Source of the DNA: Kingdonia uniflora
Lineage: Eukaryota; Streptophyta; Magnoliopsida; Ranunculales; Circaeasteraceae
Assembly (NCBI GenBank): GCA_014058105.1
Contig: JACGCM010000560.1
Location: forward strand, 1 to 64,000
DNA length: 64,000 bases
Direction of reading: 5' to 3'
Program-made: the position numbers and the translations under genes
Shown: piece after piece, positions 37,130 through 49,614 of the stretch
How the letters are laid out: each line of letters begins with the position of its first letter
How positions within the stretch are numbered: the stretch's first letter is position 1
The notes under the pieces: model-generated
Told to the model about the DNA's origin: nothing
The model's database searches: none
The model's input: only the letters and a program-made list of their open reading frames with translations

Positions 37130-37531
37130 AGCCCCATTTCCTGAAGGACCAGCTCTGCTTGCCGCGTTTCGCTCCTCGATGATCTCCTTCGCACAAACGA
37201 GACTTTCGGCCAGAGCCATCAGAAAGAGATAGCACCTCTCAGCAGTCGTAAAATTAAGCCTTAGTTGTTCCTACAGATAGGCATAAGGTTCAACATTGAT
37301 GAATTCCTCAGGTCCTACCTCCACAAGGTTAGGCATGTCCCAGTTCAGATTATGCTGCCCAAAAAACATCACATGTAGTTCCGCCATCTTTTGCCCCACT
37401 CGACGGTCATGAGCGAAGCCCATCCTCTTCCGGTAATGCGTGTTCGGCGTGGTATCCATCCAGATGTTCAGAATATTGAGAAAGAGCATAAGACTATTGT
37501 AAATGGAAGATGATACAATATACCTCCACAA
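37130..37531 (-). pseudogene. Short antisense ORF 2 of element D
   Basis: Starting at an inner Met (MDTTPNTHYRKRMGF), it reads RRVGQKMAELHVMFFG, NWDMPNLVEVGPEEF and EPYAYL, then a stop. After the stop it continues in frame with EQLRLNFTTAERCYLFLMALAE and ends near 37130. It shares the Pro-Glu and AYW-like core with the frame at 36364 and is closer to the C copy at 39376 (same TTPNT start). The two D frames look like an old tandem duplication. Confidence 0.55.
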
Positions 37532-37712
37532 TAACCCATAGTTATAACCTTTAATTCATTTATTTCCCTATAACCACCTACATCTCATAAAAACCCTCTT
37601 TTATTACCTACCCGGAAACCAACAGTCAAACTGCTCAAATTCCAAGACCAAATAGCTTTCTCAGCAAATACCTCTCCACCTGGCTTCGAGACCTTCGCTG
37701 AGAGGTAGAAAA

Positions 37713-38427
37713 TGTACTAGCCTACTCAGAGCCTTTGACAGTCAGTCAAAGCCCACTTCATAGCCTACTCGAATATATCGAAGCCCACTCAATCTCTAAA
37801 ACAGACTCCCCAGAGAACCCCGAAAGACGAAGCCTCAACATCAGACAAAGCTTTGAGAACGGATTAACATACTATAGCAGAAATCCTTGGACCTTACTAA
37901 CACATGATCGAAGCAAGATAAGACAGACAACCACCTCATCAGATAAGTCGACGCATTGATTGGCCTGTGTAACTACAGTGATAGATCCAGCCACCGCACC
38001 GTTCAGAGACATCACCAATAAATGTTACAATGACAGTACCGACATGACCGGCGCCCCTAACTCGCCAAGATTTCCTGACACTAATCATGTAATCTTGACC
38101 CACACTTGGTGACTCAGCTCCCTATATCTCTATAAATAGAGGAGAGGGGAAACCAAGAGGGGGTTAGAAAAATCATCTGCAACCCCTTACATTTTACCTT
38201 CGACCACCCAGACACTCTGTACTCGAACCCCATTATTTTGTCTTCAGTAATACAATCTGTCTTAAAAATTCTCATCAGAGGTCGTAGAGAGTCACATTCG
38301 GGCCTCTACACAAGTATTTGTCTATAGTTAGATCTTACTTTAGGCCTATTGCTTGTATCCTTTGATTGAAGATTGATTCTACGTTGTGAGAACCCACTTC
38401 ACCTCCAAACGAAGTTAGTTCCCTACA
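37713..38427 (+). repeat. 3' LTR of element D
   Basis: 715 bp, TGTACTAGCC to CCCTACA, with the TATA box TATAAATA at 38131-38138. The purine tract GCTGAGAGGTAGAAAA directly upstream (37697-37712) is the likely plus-strand primer. Confidence 0.93.
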
Positions 38428-38432
38428 CCTTC

Positions 38433-39375
38433 GCCAGCATAAACCCTAACAGTACCTACCCATCAATACATTTACAGCAGAAAAAACTACAAAGGCGAAC
38501 TATAAATAACCTATCTATGAAGAAAGTCAGAAGAGTACCTATACGACTGATTAAGGCATCAACAACGATGGTTCTTTCTCTCCTCTCCAACAAGCCCTAC
38601 CTCAACAATGGAGTATGTTTTCCCCTTCGCCTCTCTATTTTTCTTTGTAACTGGATAATTGGGAACAATAATTTCTTTCTCCCTCTATATATACCTCATC
38701 AAAATAATAAAATACCACCTTGATTTCCAAAACTGCCATCATTACCACTCCCCTTACCTTTCGACTGAGTTGTGTTTTGACGCCTTTGCCCCCAACGACT
38801 CCTACGTGCGCATCCCATGCCCACATTTAACAATTTTTATATTAGCCGAGTCGAGCCTTCTGGTACCCTGCCCGAAGTTGTCTAGTCAAACATATACGTT
38901 ATGTCAACCTTTTTATTATAACCCAAGAACCATTATGATCACCTGCAGGGCGCTCTGCCCTGAGGAGCAATATTACCTCTGACAGGCCTGTCTTTTTGGC
39001 TCCCAGGTTTTATAGTCGACACATCTCTATTTTCGACCCCTTTCCTTTTGTTCTCGAACCATCGACACCTCTCTATATTCTGTCACAACATTTTCTACAT
39101 ATACATAGTGCTTTGAGAATTTAGGGTCAGTTATTCATTCAAAGGTCGAATGTTAACCTATGTATTTAATCACTACATTATCATTCAAAATAATTTTTCC
39201 CAAGTAGGTTATTATCTCTACTCTTTACTCTTCGTTCGAAGGTGGAGTTTCAAATCCGCGCCTAACTACTATTCATCTACAATACTTGTCAGATACACGA
39301 CGCATTGTTTCATTTAACTACTATTTCATTCTGATACTTCGATAATACAAAAAAAATATACAGAAACCAATAAAA
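38433..39375. other. Element C 3' region, no gene seen
   Basis: This is C sequence resuming after D. It would be the 5' flank of C's antisense gene before D arrived. Only short frames are present and none is recognised. A TATA-like word lies near 38688. Confidence 0.35.
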
Positions 39376-39770
39376 ATAGCAAAATGGAAAAATAATGCCA
39401 CCACCCTACGAAGAACCCCCATATTTACAGATGAGGCAGTTCTTCTTGCATAACCCTGGTTCGTCTTTCAGCAACTGGTCTTACTTTTTCACTATCTGCC
39501 CGGCCAAGCTCTGTAGAAAGTAGTACCGGTTGCTGGCCGTGGGGTTTATCTACTGCAGTACCCCCCTACCAGTGTGTGTACGGCTACCCATTGATCGGCT
39601 CCTCGGGCTCTAGCTTGACCAGGTCTGGCATGACCCAGTCCAGCCCTTTGCCGCCAAAGAACTTCACCTTCAGCTCCGCCGTCTTTTGCCCTATTCGACG
39701 GTCCCATTCATCCATCTTCCTTTTGTATCGGGTGTTCGGTGTGGTCTCTATGTTGTGTATTACTTAAAAA
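39376..39770 (-). pseudogene. Short antisense ORF of element C
   Basis: The minus-strand translation has an ETTPNTRYKRKMDEWDRR start, then GQKTAELKVKFFG, DWVMPDLVKLEPEEP and a stop before PYTHWW. The match to the two short antisense frames of D gives the call. It sits about 230 bp inside the 3' LTR on the antisense strand. Confidence 0.55.
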
Positions 39771-39997
39771 GGAAGAAGTAGAAGCAGAAGAAGACTATGG
39801 TGCATTGCCTCCTTGTAGCCCTTATTTTATACCACTATTAAGGGTATTTATTACCCCGTAATCACCAATAAAACTTAATTACCCCCCTCAAAACTGCCAC
39901 ATTCAACAATCAACCCTTCAACTTCCAACGCCTAACTACTTTTTTCTGCATGCGCTCTCTACACCAATTTCTGAGGCCTCTACCGAGAGAAGGCGAA

Positions 39998-40776
39998 TGT
40001 AGTAGCCTACTCGTAACCTTTTGGCTCCAATCAAACACTTGAAGGCTAGATCGAAGCCTACCTAGAGATCTAAAACTCAGTAAGACGATAACTATTTCCA
40101 CGAAGCCTTCCGAGACTAATCGAATACTCAAAGATACCATTGAAGCCGACCACTGTAGGCAAAAATAGAGGAACAACGCATGAACTACATATCAGAACCA
40201 AAAATACTTTGACCATGGTCGTACATGGTCGAAGGGAAATATATCAGGTAGCCGGCTCACCAAACAGAATAGTGGAGCGCACCGTTCGACAACTACGGTG
40301 CCAGATCTAGCAACTGCAGTGTTAGAACCAACCGCTACAGTGTCAAGGTCAACATCTACAGTGTTAGACTCAACAATTACATCGTCAAAACCGACTCTTG
40401 GTTCAAATCAGTTATCCCCAGAGGATACACATGTAACTTGACTTCCCATGGTAACTCAGCCCTTCCTATATTCTACAAATAGGAGGGAGGAGGAACTGCG
40501 AAGGGGTTAGAAAAATCTCTCCCAACAGACCTTGCAAGTTACCCTTTGAATACCCTGCAATAACCCAGTCCTCGATACTTTGACTACTCTACGTATATAG
40601 CATAACTTTGAAAAATTCTCATCAGAGGTCATGGAGTGATCCATTCTAGGCCTCCACCCAAGTGTATTATCAATATAGTTCTAATTATTATTGATTATAT
40701 GCTTGAACCCCCTGGTCGAGGATAAAACTCATAGTTTAAGAGTCAACTTCCCTTCTTATAAAGTTAGTCCCCTATA
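39998..40776 (+). repeat. 3' LTR of element C
   Basis: 779 bp, TGTAGTAGCC to CCCCTATA (the final CA mutated to TA). The purine tract CGAGAGAAGGCGAA precedes it. Target duplication ACACT follows at 40777-40781. Confidence 0.92.
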
Positions 40777-41640
40777 ACACTACCTGAAGGATCCATCCCA
40801 GCTTTCGAACAGGTGCGAGAATTCTTCATAAAGAATTACTCATACAACATAAACAAATAAGAAAATGTATACTCCCTTTTTGGCCTTAAGAAGATGTCAG
40901 GTGAGAAGCTCGAGATGTTCACTATGAAGTTCTTGGAGTTAGCTCGAAATGTAGATCGGCTCGACCAGAAAATTACCATTTTGGCTTTCACCAATGCGCT
41001 ACTTGTTGATGGAAGGGCAAAGGAATACCTCATCCTCAACAAACCAATAATTATGGAAGACATAATCGAAAAGGTCAACGATTATATCAACCTGAAAAGA
41101 ATGGTGTCTAACAGACAAAAACCCTAGAAGTCAGCATTAACAGCTCGAGATCAGTTAGCCAGCCAGGACTTTAATCGTATTGCTAATCAGGGAGGAAATA
41201 GAAAACAGACAAAATCTAACAACAAGAGACCTCGAAAGGGGAGCAACTTTCCCAAGCCCTGCCATCCCAAGATGAATGTGACCATAGCCAGCATTTATCC
41301 TATACTTCAGAAGGTTTGGTTCTTCCGCAATGCAAAATATCTACAACCCATTGAGAACAAACCATATTGCATTTACCCTAAGGTCTGACATCATGAAACA
41401 AAACACTATTTTTCCTTACAAAAGTTGTTAGAATATATCTTCGCTAATGGATGAATGTATGAGTACATTGTAGATGTTGAAAGCTACAAGAACGGGAGTT
41501 ACAAACTTCCTAAAAATGCCGTACAAACCGAAGAACCGGCAGGAGAGAAACACTTATAACATATGTCGATCTGCCACTTCATTGAGACTCAGATCGTCAA
41601 CCAATCGAACAGAACTAAGAGACGACGGGTCAACCAATGT
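40777..41640 (+). pseudogene. gag: Element B gag, part 2
   Basis: It resumes the gag broken at 15590. FEQVREFFIKNYSYN leads to an open frame at 40894-41127 (KLEMFTMKFLELARN, VNDYINLKRM), which matches element E at 60700-60890. A basic stretch follows. Then comes a damaged zinc-knuckle motif (PYCIYPKV, stop, HHETKHYF) near 41360-41410, then YIVDVESYKNGSYKL. Stops and a frameshift make it non-functional. Confidence 0.8.
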
Positions 41641-42150
41641 CACGACCTGTCCATGAAAGACAAAGAAGCTCATTTACTTCCCGTTTCTAGCTCTCAACGA
41701 GCAGGGATTTCTTTCGACGACTGTGATGCTCGTCATATCAACTATCCTCACCATGATGCTTTGGTGATCATGCTGAAAATGTGAAATATGGTACTTCACA
41801 CGATGATGATAGATACTGGGAGTACTATTGAATTACTTTTTTAAAGCACGATTAATCAGATGGGACTGGTCGACAAAGTATATCTGTGGATTCAACGGAT
41901 CTAAAGAAAAATGTGTAGGAAAAATTATACTTCCTATCACGGCAGGACCTGTGACACTCGACGCTGTCTTTATGTTATCAATACAAAATCCCTTTATTTG
42001 GGGATAATGGGTCGCTGCTGGTTATACAATATGTGAGCTATTCCATCCACCTATCATTTGGCACTGCGATTTAAGTAGAATGACGGCATATATGAGATAA
42101 AGGAAGTCCGAAGCTTGCTTGTGCATGTGAAAATTATGTCGTCATCATTC
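41640..42150 (+). pseudogene. pr: Element B protease
   Basis: GISFDDCDARHINYPHHDALVI is followed by MMIDTGSTIELLF with the DTG triad intact (41812-41820). Stops come shortly before and after the active site, and a frameshift follows near 41885. It would be the aspartic protease of the Gag-Pol precursor. Confidence 0.78.
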
Positions 42151-42279
42151 CCAAATCCTCAGAGCTACATTTCGTATCGCAATTACTAAAAATAATAGGA
42201 AAATTTACAGAAAACTGTACAATAAACTCTATAGAAAACCATATGCCAAGTACAAAAACAACAGAGTACGTCGAAATCA

Positions 42280-43215
42280 GTAGCGAAAAGCGATGAAAAT
42301 ACATTGGCACTCTTTTGCCAACAGAAGAACAAGATGTCCTCATTCAGTTCCATAAAGACAGCAGTGATGTATTTGCCTAGACATTTTGCGAAATGCTAGG
42401 TATTGATCCCAATCTAGCTTACCACAACTCAATTTAAAGGATAAAGTCGAAGCTGTCAAACAGAAGCAGATGACCTTAGTACCGAGACTCTGAGAAGAAG
42501 TAAATAAAGAGATTGACAAACTCATCAAAGCCAGCTTTATCAGAAAGGCCAATTACCCAGAATGGATCTCGAACATTGTGGCAGTCCCAATGAAGAACGG
42601 CAAGATCAGAGTGTGCGTAGATTTTACGGACCTCAACAAACAAACTCCAAAAGACAGTTTTGCACTTCCTATCATAAAATATCTGCTCAATTCTACTACG
42701 GGACATGAACTTCTATCCATGATGAACACTGCATCAGGATACAATCAGATACCTATGCTACCTGATGACCAAGAGAAGACAGCTTTCATTATAGAACATG
42801 GCTTATACTGTTATAAGGTCATGCCTTTCAGTCTCAAGAATGCTGGAGCCACTTATCAATTGTTGATGACACAAATGTTTAAAGAGTACCTCGGAAAAAC
42901 GATGGAAGTCTACATTGATGATATGTTGTATAAAAGCCATTAAAAGGAGAACCATATTACAGACTTGCGCACTACTTTTAAAATTCTCCATTCCTACAAG
43001 ATGTGGTTTAACCCTAAAAAGTGCCAGTTCGGGGTCCAGTCAGGATAATTCTTGGGACATTTAATCAGTAAGAGAGGTATAAAAGCTGATCCAAATCGTA
43101 TTCGCGCTTTAATGTCTATGCCTTCACAGAAAACAAAGAAAGACGTACAGAAGTTAGCAGGGAAGATCACCGCAATAAATTGTTTCGTTTCGAATCTTTA
43201 GATCGATGTCGATGG
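42280..43215 (+). pseudogene. rt: Element B reverse transcriptase
   Basis: The segment at 42578-42943 is an open frame with AVPMKNGKIRVCVDFTDLNKQ. It continues with MMNTASGYNQIPM (first catalytic Asp changed to Asn), then FIIEHGLYCYKVMPFSLKNAGATYQ and YIDDM at 42911-42925, both Asp intact. Upstream is a linker with FHKDSSDVFA and EMLGIDP. Downstream the connection region reads LGHLISKRGIKADPNRIRAL. Only a few stops interrupt it, the first shortly after YIDDM. Confidence 0.85.
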
Positions 43216-44330
43216 TTATTCAACCTTTTACGTGAAGGGACAACAAAACAGAAGTCTAAAAAGGATCATGAGATTGAGTTGACAATAGAGTGTGAAGCAA
43301 CATTTTAGGAGCTCAAACTTTACTTGGGATTACCTCCAGTGATGAGTACACTAACGAAGGGGAAGAACTCACAATATATCTTACGATTTCAAAAAAAAAT
43401 TTAAGTTCTGTTCTCATTCGACTTGATGGGAAGACAGAAAAACCTGTCTATTTCATCTCTAAGACTCTCACTCCTGCAGATTCCCGGCCGATATACCATG
43501 ATCGAGAAATTGTTTTTAGTTCTTATGTACGCATCGCAAAAGTTAAGACAGTATTTTCAAGTACACTCGGTTCGAGTGGTGACAAATTACCCTTTACGAG
43601 AGATCTAATCCAAAAGAGAAAAGTTCAGGCGAATACAAACATGGTTGGTCACTCTTGGCGAACACGACATCCATTTTGAACCACGATACTTTGAGAAAGG
43701 TCAAGCAGTAGCAGATTTCCTCGCAGATTTCCTATTATAAGATCCTGACTGGGAAGAATACAATATGGCTGACAATGAGGAACACTTGAAGAAAAGTTAG
43801 ACTGGATAACTCAAAAGAGATGGCGCCTTTTAAGTGATTGATCTTCTGGGCCTGCAGGATCAGGTATTAAAATTATACTTATCACACCTTCCAATGATAG
43901 GATTAAGAAAGGAGTCAAGCCCAATTTCGAAGCAACCAATAATAAGGCCGAGTATGAAGCAATGATTCACGGTCAAGATATGGCTCTAGAGATTGGAGTC
44001 TCCAAGTTATCGGTCTGCACGGACTCTTTACTCATTATGAACCATTACATAGAAAAGTTCTAGAAGAATAGATAGATGGTCGAATACGTAGCAGTAGTAG
44101 CCGATAGAATGAGTAGATTTAAGAGAATTACTATCAAACATTTACCGCACGAAGAAAATTGACATTCGGACTCTCTCACGTACCTGGCAGGAATACTTGG
44201 TACGGAAGCGCGTTATCTAAAGATTGAAGTATCATCCAATACCAGTATTAACATCATAATCTCAAATTCTGTCAATATTGGGGGCGTTGAAGAGGACAAG
44301 GACGATAGGAGACGACCTTACCTCAAGTAT
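43216..44330 (+). pseudogene. rnh: Element B RNase H and second RNase H
   Basis: RNase H (about 43290-43740) has KPVYFISKTLTPAD and LVLMYASQKLRQYFQVHSVRVVTNYPL, then WLVTLGEHDIHFE. The second RNase H (about 43810-44160) has LLSD, stop, SSGPAGSGIKIILITPSNDR, then NNKAEYEAMIHGQDMALEIG and SVCTDSLL. In it two acidic residues can be seen. The tail NIGGVEEDKDD precedes integrase. Several stops. Confidence 0.8.
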
Positions 44331-45553
44331 ATTGGGACTAAAAACATATTTAATGGCGAACTCCCTATAAATCCCAAGGAGAAGAGATGCATACTTGATA
44401 ATGCTAAGCGATACATCGTGGACAACGGTCTCCTTTATAAAATTTTGGTCACAGGACCGTACCTCAAATGTTTGTCGAACAAAGAAGCTCAAAAGTTCCT
44501 ACATGAACTCCAAGAGGGGACTTATTATTCCCATGCAGCGGGACGATCTATCGCAAATTGAGCTCTTACTAAAGGAGTCTTGTGGCCCAAGAAGAAAGCT
44601 CAAGCCATTGAATTTGCAAGCAAGTGTGAAGTCTGCCAAAGACATGGCCCTCAAATTCAAGCTCCAGCCTTGGATCTTCATTCCAGCAATGTTGTTTGGC
44701 CATTTAAAAGATTGGCCCTCGACCTTATGGGAGAATTCCCTACGGCACCAAGCAAAAGGAAATACCTCCTAGTAGCGATAGATTACTTTGCAAAATGAGT
44801 AAAAGCAGTCCCTCTATGCCACACACGCGAAGATGAAGTCGTCAAATTCATCTGGGAAACTGTCATCATCCAATTCGGTTGCCCCCATCTCATCAGAATC
44901 GATAATGGACCTCAATTCATTGGCTCAAGAGTCATTGAATTCCTTAATCAACACAATATTATCCACTCCCTTCATATCCATATTACCCTCAAGGAAATGG
45001 CCAGGCGGAAATCACTAATCGAATTATTGTGTATGGGATCAAAAAGTGTTTGATAAAAAAGAAGGGTAATTGGGTCCAAGAACTACCACATGCCATGTGG
45101 GAATATCATACAACACCTTATGTATCAACTGGATGTATGCTGTTCTTACTATCATATGGTACAGAAGCAATTATCCCAACTCTATATCATCACCCAATAT
45201 GTGACCATATCATGACGGATGAAGAAACCAAGTACCAATTAGCATGTAACATGAATTGGATCGAGGAGACTTGAAACAGGGCAATCATAAATTTGGGAAG
45301 ATACCACCAAGCTCTAGCCTGATCCTACAACAAGCACATTTGTCATAGAGAGTTCGATATCAGAGATCTTGTCCTACGAGAAATTCCCAAACTCAAAAAA
45401 AGAAGCAAGCGCTGGGAAACTGTCCGAAAATTGGGAAGACCCTTTTGTTATTATCGAAAAAAGGGTCATGGTTCTTACGATCTCGCAACTGAATATGGAG
45501 ATCGAATCCCTAATCCTTGGAACACGAGGAGATTGAAATTGTATCGTCGATAA
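44331..45553 (+). pseudogene. int: Element B integrase
   Basis: The HHCC region has FLHELQEGTYYSHAAGRS and CEVCQRHG (44500-44650). The core has LALDLMGEFP (first Asp), then LLVAIDYFAK, DNGPQFIGS (second Asp, about 44907). After a frameshift near 44980, NGQAEITNRII keeps the Glu. The full triad is therefore still encoded, but stops and frameshifts break it. The C-terminal domain ends RRLKLYRR before the stop at 45551-45553, like A. Confidence 0.85.
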
Positions 45554-45789
45554 AAATCCATCACAGTGTACTTTTCTACAAATCAATCTATCATCTTGTA
45601 TGCGATCTTACATCATGAAATATTTATGTTCGATCCCCATACATTTGATTAATTTCTACTATTTATTATAGTACTCTATCTAACACATTCATCGTACGTC
45701 AATCTTACACCAATGAAATACTTGTGTTTGATTGCCCTATACTATAGTATATATCTAATATAATCAACAAGTACTTTTATATACACGTC

Positions 45790-46205
45790 ACAGATCGTTT
45801 GCTTCTTTGGCCAAACAGATCATCTATTACATTACTGATTGTTTGTTATTTTGGCTAAACTGATCATCTAGTACATTACAGATCATTTGCTACTTTGGCC
45901 AAACTGATAAACTATTATATTACAGATCGTTTGTTACTTTGACAAACTGATCATCTATTATATTACAGATCGTTTGCTGCTTTGGCCAAACTGATCATCT
46001 ATTACATTACAAATCGTTTGTTGCTTTGGTCAAACTGATAATCTATTACATTACAGATCGTTTGTTGCTTTGGCCAAACTGATCAGCTATTACATTATGG
46101 ATCGTTTGTTTCTTTGGCCAAACTGATCATCTATTTACATTAAAGATCGTTCGTTCCTCTGGCCAAACCAATCACCTCTTATGTTACGAATCATTTATGG
46201 CTTCA
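45790..46205 (+). repeat. 44-bp tandem array in element B
   Basis: Nine or so copies of a 44-bp unit start at 45790, 45834, 45878 and onward. Each has the form ACAGATCGTTTG, then TTTGGCCAAACTGATCATCTATTAC-like sequence. Copies diverge toward the right end. The array follows the integrase by about 240 bp and precedes the antisense gene end. Confidence 0.92.
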
Positions 46206-48905
46206 ACTGAACCGATATGCCATCTATACTCCTCTACATTTGATAACCTCTGGGACCATCCTATACAATAGATGTTTGACTAAAACGGTATCGTTGATTG
46301 AACGAAAGGTTAGTATAAATCATCATTCTAGAAATTCCTATTTCCATACATTATATGTGTTAGTATACATAGCGCATCCTCGCAATCGCTACTCCTCACT
46401 AGAGCTATCACCTATATTAGAAGGTCCCGCAACGTTAGATGCATAGCCCGTGTACAGCCATTGATGCATGAACTCTGGCATTTTCCCCATAGCAATTTTC
46501 TTTCCATCTCTAACCATACGCTGTCTCAGAACTCTAATTTAGGCTACCATGGGACCTAGATACTCACACTGTATCGCCTCCATGTCACACTGCACACTTT
46601 TTCCAACTATAACATCATACACCATTTTTCTTTCTTCTTCGAATCTCTGGAACTCTGATGTAAAGAATGAAATCACTGTTGTCATATCTCTCTCATACAC
46701 CTTACCGACTTCAGTCTTTACCTGTTTAGACAAAATTAGCTCACTAAGTTTAGTTTGAACTTCCTTCAACAAAGTTTTCAAATGATTGCAATGCTTATCT
46801 ACTCGTCGTTTCTCATCCAGCACGGTAGAATTCTGAAACTCTAGCACCATCATAAACTCATCCATATGATAAATCAGAGCTATTGACCCACCAAGTTCTG
46901 CTTCACGATTCTCCCATTCAACCCTCCTCTCATCAAGACATATCTTCGCCTGCAATAGGTCAGCATCTAACTTTGTATTTGTATCATGCAATTTTGATTC
47001 TTCAAGGAATGAGAAGACTACCCTTTATCTCTCGAACTCTTTCTATTCGCTAATTGCGTATCTATCAGAGTGGTAAAGATCAACACCTCCTGCAGATGCT
47101 ATTTATGCCGCGATCGGAGTATCAGGCTCTTGACCTCCTCCTCACCCTCTTCTGAAGGCAGTTCCCTCGACCTCAGAAGGGGTTTGTTACCAACAATTTC
47201 TCTATTACCCTTGGTAAACCATATGTTCTCAGCCTTGGTGTTCTTTACATCAAAATCCTTCCCACATCCCATCATGAACTTCCTAAATTCATTTTCTACC
47301 CTAGACAGTTCTCCCCCATATAAATCAATAACACTGTCTATATGAAGCTCATGTTCTGTTCGAGCAACGACTTTTGCTCGCGACGGATATAGAGGATCCT
47401 TTAATGTCATTTGCGCTTTGTGCAGCCGTTGATGCGTGTATTTCTGTAATATGCCTAAATCCCTCAAATCTGCTTCTACCTTCATTCGAATAACCACTTA
47501 TTTTGACAACCGCATTGCTAAAGATAGTTTTTGCTCTACGTATTGCAATAACTCATCCTGTAACTCCTTTACTTCACCTTCTAATCGCTTTTGAGCCTCT
47601 ATTTGCACTTTCCTTATCCTAAAAAAATACAATTCTCATAGCCATCCGATCCTACATAAAGTTAAATGTATCAGATAAAGGTTCTACATCACCCCATATA
47701 ATAAACACACCAGCTCAAGCAAAACACCTTCTCACCTCTAAACAATGACGATTACGTACTTCTTGAGCTAAAAATATAACTCGAGCTGGGTCCGGGACTA
47801 CGCCTCTCTCCTTCAAAAGCTCTATATAAGCTTCTTTTAACCCTCATTCACTATCTACTTCGACCTCAAAATACAATGTCATAGTTATTAACATACTTTG
47901 ACATCTAGCCTTAACACTCGGGTCGTTAAAATAGGTCAACTCATTTGGTTTTTGAACTAATAACCCCCTTTCCTCTTCCTTTCTTAACACCTCATCCCTT
48001 TTTATTTTTATCTTAGCATATCTATATTGAAGATCATATAGCTCTTTAAAAGTTTTCTCTAAATTCAACTTAAATTTCCTTCTCTCATATTCAGTTTTAT
48101 TAAGTACCTGTTGAATACGAGCCACGGAATCCCTCACACCACTCAATGATCTCTCCAGTTCGGAGTTCATTTTTCTCAGTCACTCTATCTCCTACACAGA
48201 GTACAGATATTTTGTTATAATACAGACATCCAAAACTAAAATATTTCAAATCATCACTCCAACTTCAACAAATACAGAGTACTATCACTTTGATATTACT
48301 TGAACAACATCAAATCAAAAATAGAATACCACAGAAAGTTTAGAGATTCTTGCTGGTTTCTACCTCAGATAGAGGATCCAATGTTTGCCCAACCAGCCAA
48401 CTCGGACCAACACGTTCAGAAGGAGGATCCAATGTTTTTTTAGCCACTCGAACTAGTTTGGCACTTTCTGATGGAAACTCCAACACCTTCACATGAAAAA
48501 CACCAGTGTCCGCCATCACTACGTCCGGAACCTCTGAAGGGAACTCAATTTCCCTGTACCTTCCGACCCAGCCTAGCTCCACATCAGCAAGACTCAATCT
48601 AAAATCATAATAGGATTGGATGAAGTAATTTTGCTCCACTTTGAGGGCCTCTAGTGATTTCGACATCACATCATCACGCCCTACCAGATCTGAATACTTT
48701 CTGCGAGCTTTACAGCCGCGTTAGCCTCTTCAGCTCTACTCTCCTTCTCCACCTTGAGCTCAGCTTCAAGCTCCTTTACATGAGCAGATTGATCTTCGAA
48801 CTCCTTCAAGTGAGCCGATTATACTTTGAATCTCGCTGAAAGAGCCCCGAACTCCAGGCTCCTCTTTTCCAAATATTTTTTCACCCCCTTCAATAGTATT
48901 GAGAG

Positions 48906-48990
48906 CTGCCAGTACAAACATATAGAGTTAAAGTCAACATGAGAGTTTTCAGTGTAAATACAAAAACAATTGAGAATTTCAAGAAAGTAC
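48906..48990 (-). other. Probable intron 2 of element B antisense gene
   Basis: 85 bp, with a weaker GTACTT donor and TTGTACTGGCAG acceptor. Its length and place fit the second introns of A, C and D. Confidence 0.5.
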
Positions 48991-49532
48991 CACAAATGTA
49001 TGTTCGTAATACTCTGCATTAATCTGCTCTGGATCTATCCCAGCCATCGAGCTGTATTTTAGCTTCAGCTCTGCCATCTTAGCTGTGGCATAAGGATTTG
49101 TTTGAGAACTACCCTCTTCCTCATGCCTATTTCCTTTCAGCGATGCCTTCTCGACCTCAGTAGAAGCAACCGCACTCACTTTAAGTTGCTCAGCCACATC
49201 GCAAGAAATCGACTTTGTGATCTCTTGTGTTGTGGCCACCACCCTAATGACAGAAGTACTCTGCCGAGCTGACCTCACGGGCTGCCGAGAATTTCGTTTG
49301 GTGCTCTGAGATACAGGAGGCGGACCACTAAGAACATCAACAACAGTCAAGACAACTTTTCTCTCAGCTATAACTCATTTCTCCTGAGCTCGCTGATCTT
49401 TGGGATCTACAGAATCTACCCTTTTATCTCTACGGATACCCAACTCAATGAGTACCTATTTTTGCTTACTCAAATCTCAAGCTACACAGTCGAATAGGCT
49501 GGTCTTGTTCAACGTAGATAAAGGCTAGGGAT

Positions 49533-49614
49533 CTGCAAAAACAAAGAATACATCATTAAGTAACAGATCGAAGACATGTTACAGTTTATTTGAAGATTGG
49601 TCAACATTACTTAC
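49533..49614 (-). other. Intron 1 of element B antisense gene
   Basis: 82 bp, GTAAGTAATG donor and CTTTGTTTTTGCAG acceptor, directly after the HRYYNSSK codons. Confidence 0.75.

Larger units (their letters stand above)
25470..38427 (+). mobile_element. Tat-lineage Ty3/gypsy element D, innermost insertion
   Basis: D is flanked by perfect CCTTC duplications (25465-25469 and 38428-38432), with two LTRs of equal length, 715 bp (25470-26184 and 37713-38427). Full length is 12,958 bp with nothing nested inside. It contains every expected part: primer site, gag, protease, RT, both RNase H domains, integrase, repeat block, antisense gene, two short antisense ORFs and polypurine tract. By eye the LTRs differ at roughly 9% of positions, mostly transitions, so even the youngest insertion here is old. 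Confidence 0.95.
15591..40776 (+). mobile_element. Tat-lineage Ty3/gypsy element C (contains D)
   Basis: C is inserted in B's gag, flanked by ACACT at 15586-15590 and 40777-40781. Both LTRs are 779 bp (15591-16369 and 39998-40776). Without D, C is about 12.2 kb. It has gag, protease, RT, two RNase H domains, integrase, a block of repeats of about 200 bp, the antisense gene and a short antisense ORF. C and D are close relatives: primer site, repeat block, antisense gene and the start of the LTR (TGTAGTAGCCTACTCG) all resemble each other. Confidence 0.92.

Noticed and set aside
45790..46205. CRISPR-like repeat array
   Set aside because: The copies are directly adjacent with no unique spacers, inside a plant retroelement; it is an ordinary tandem repeat.
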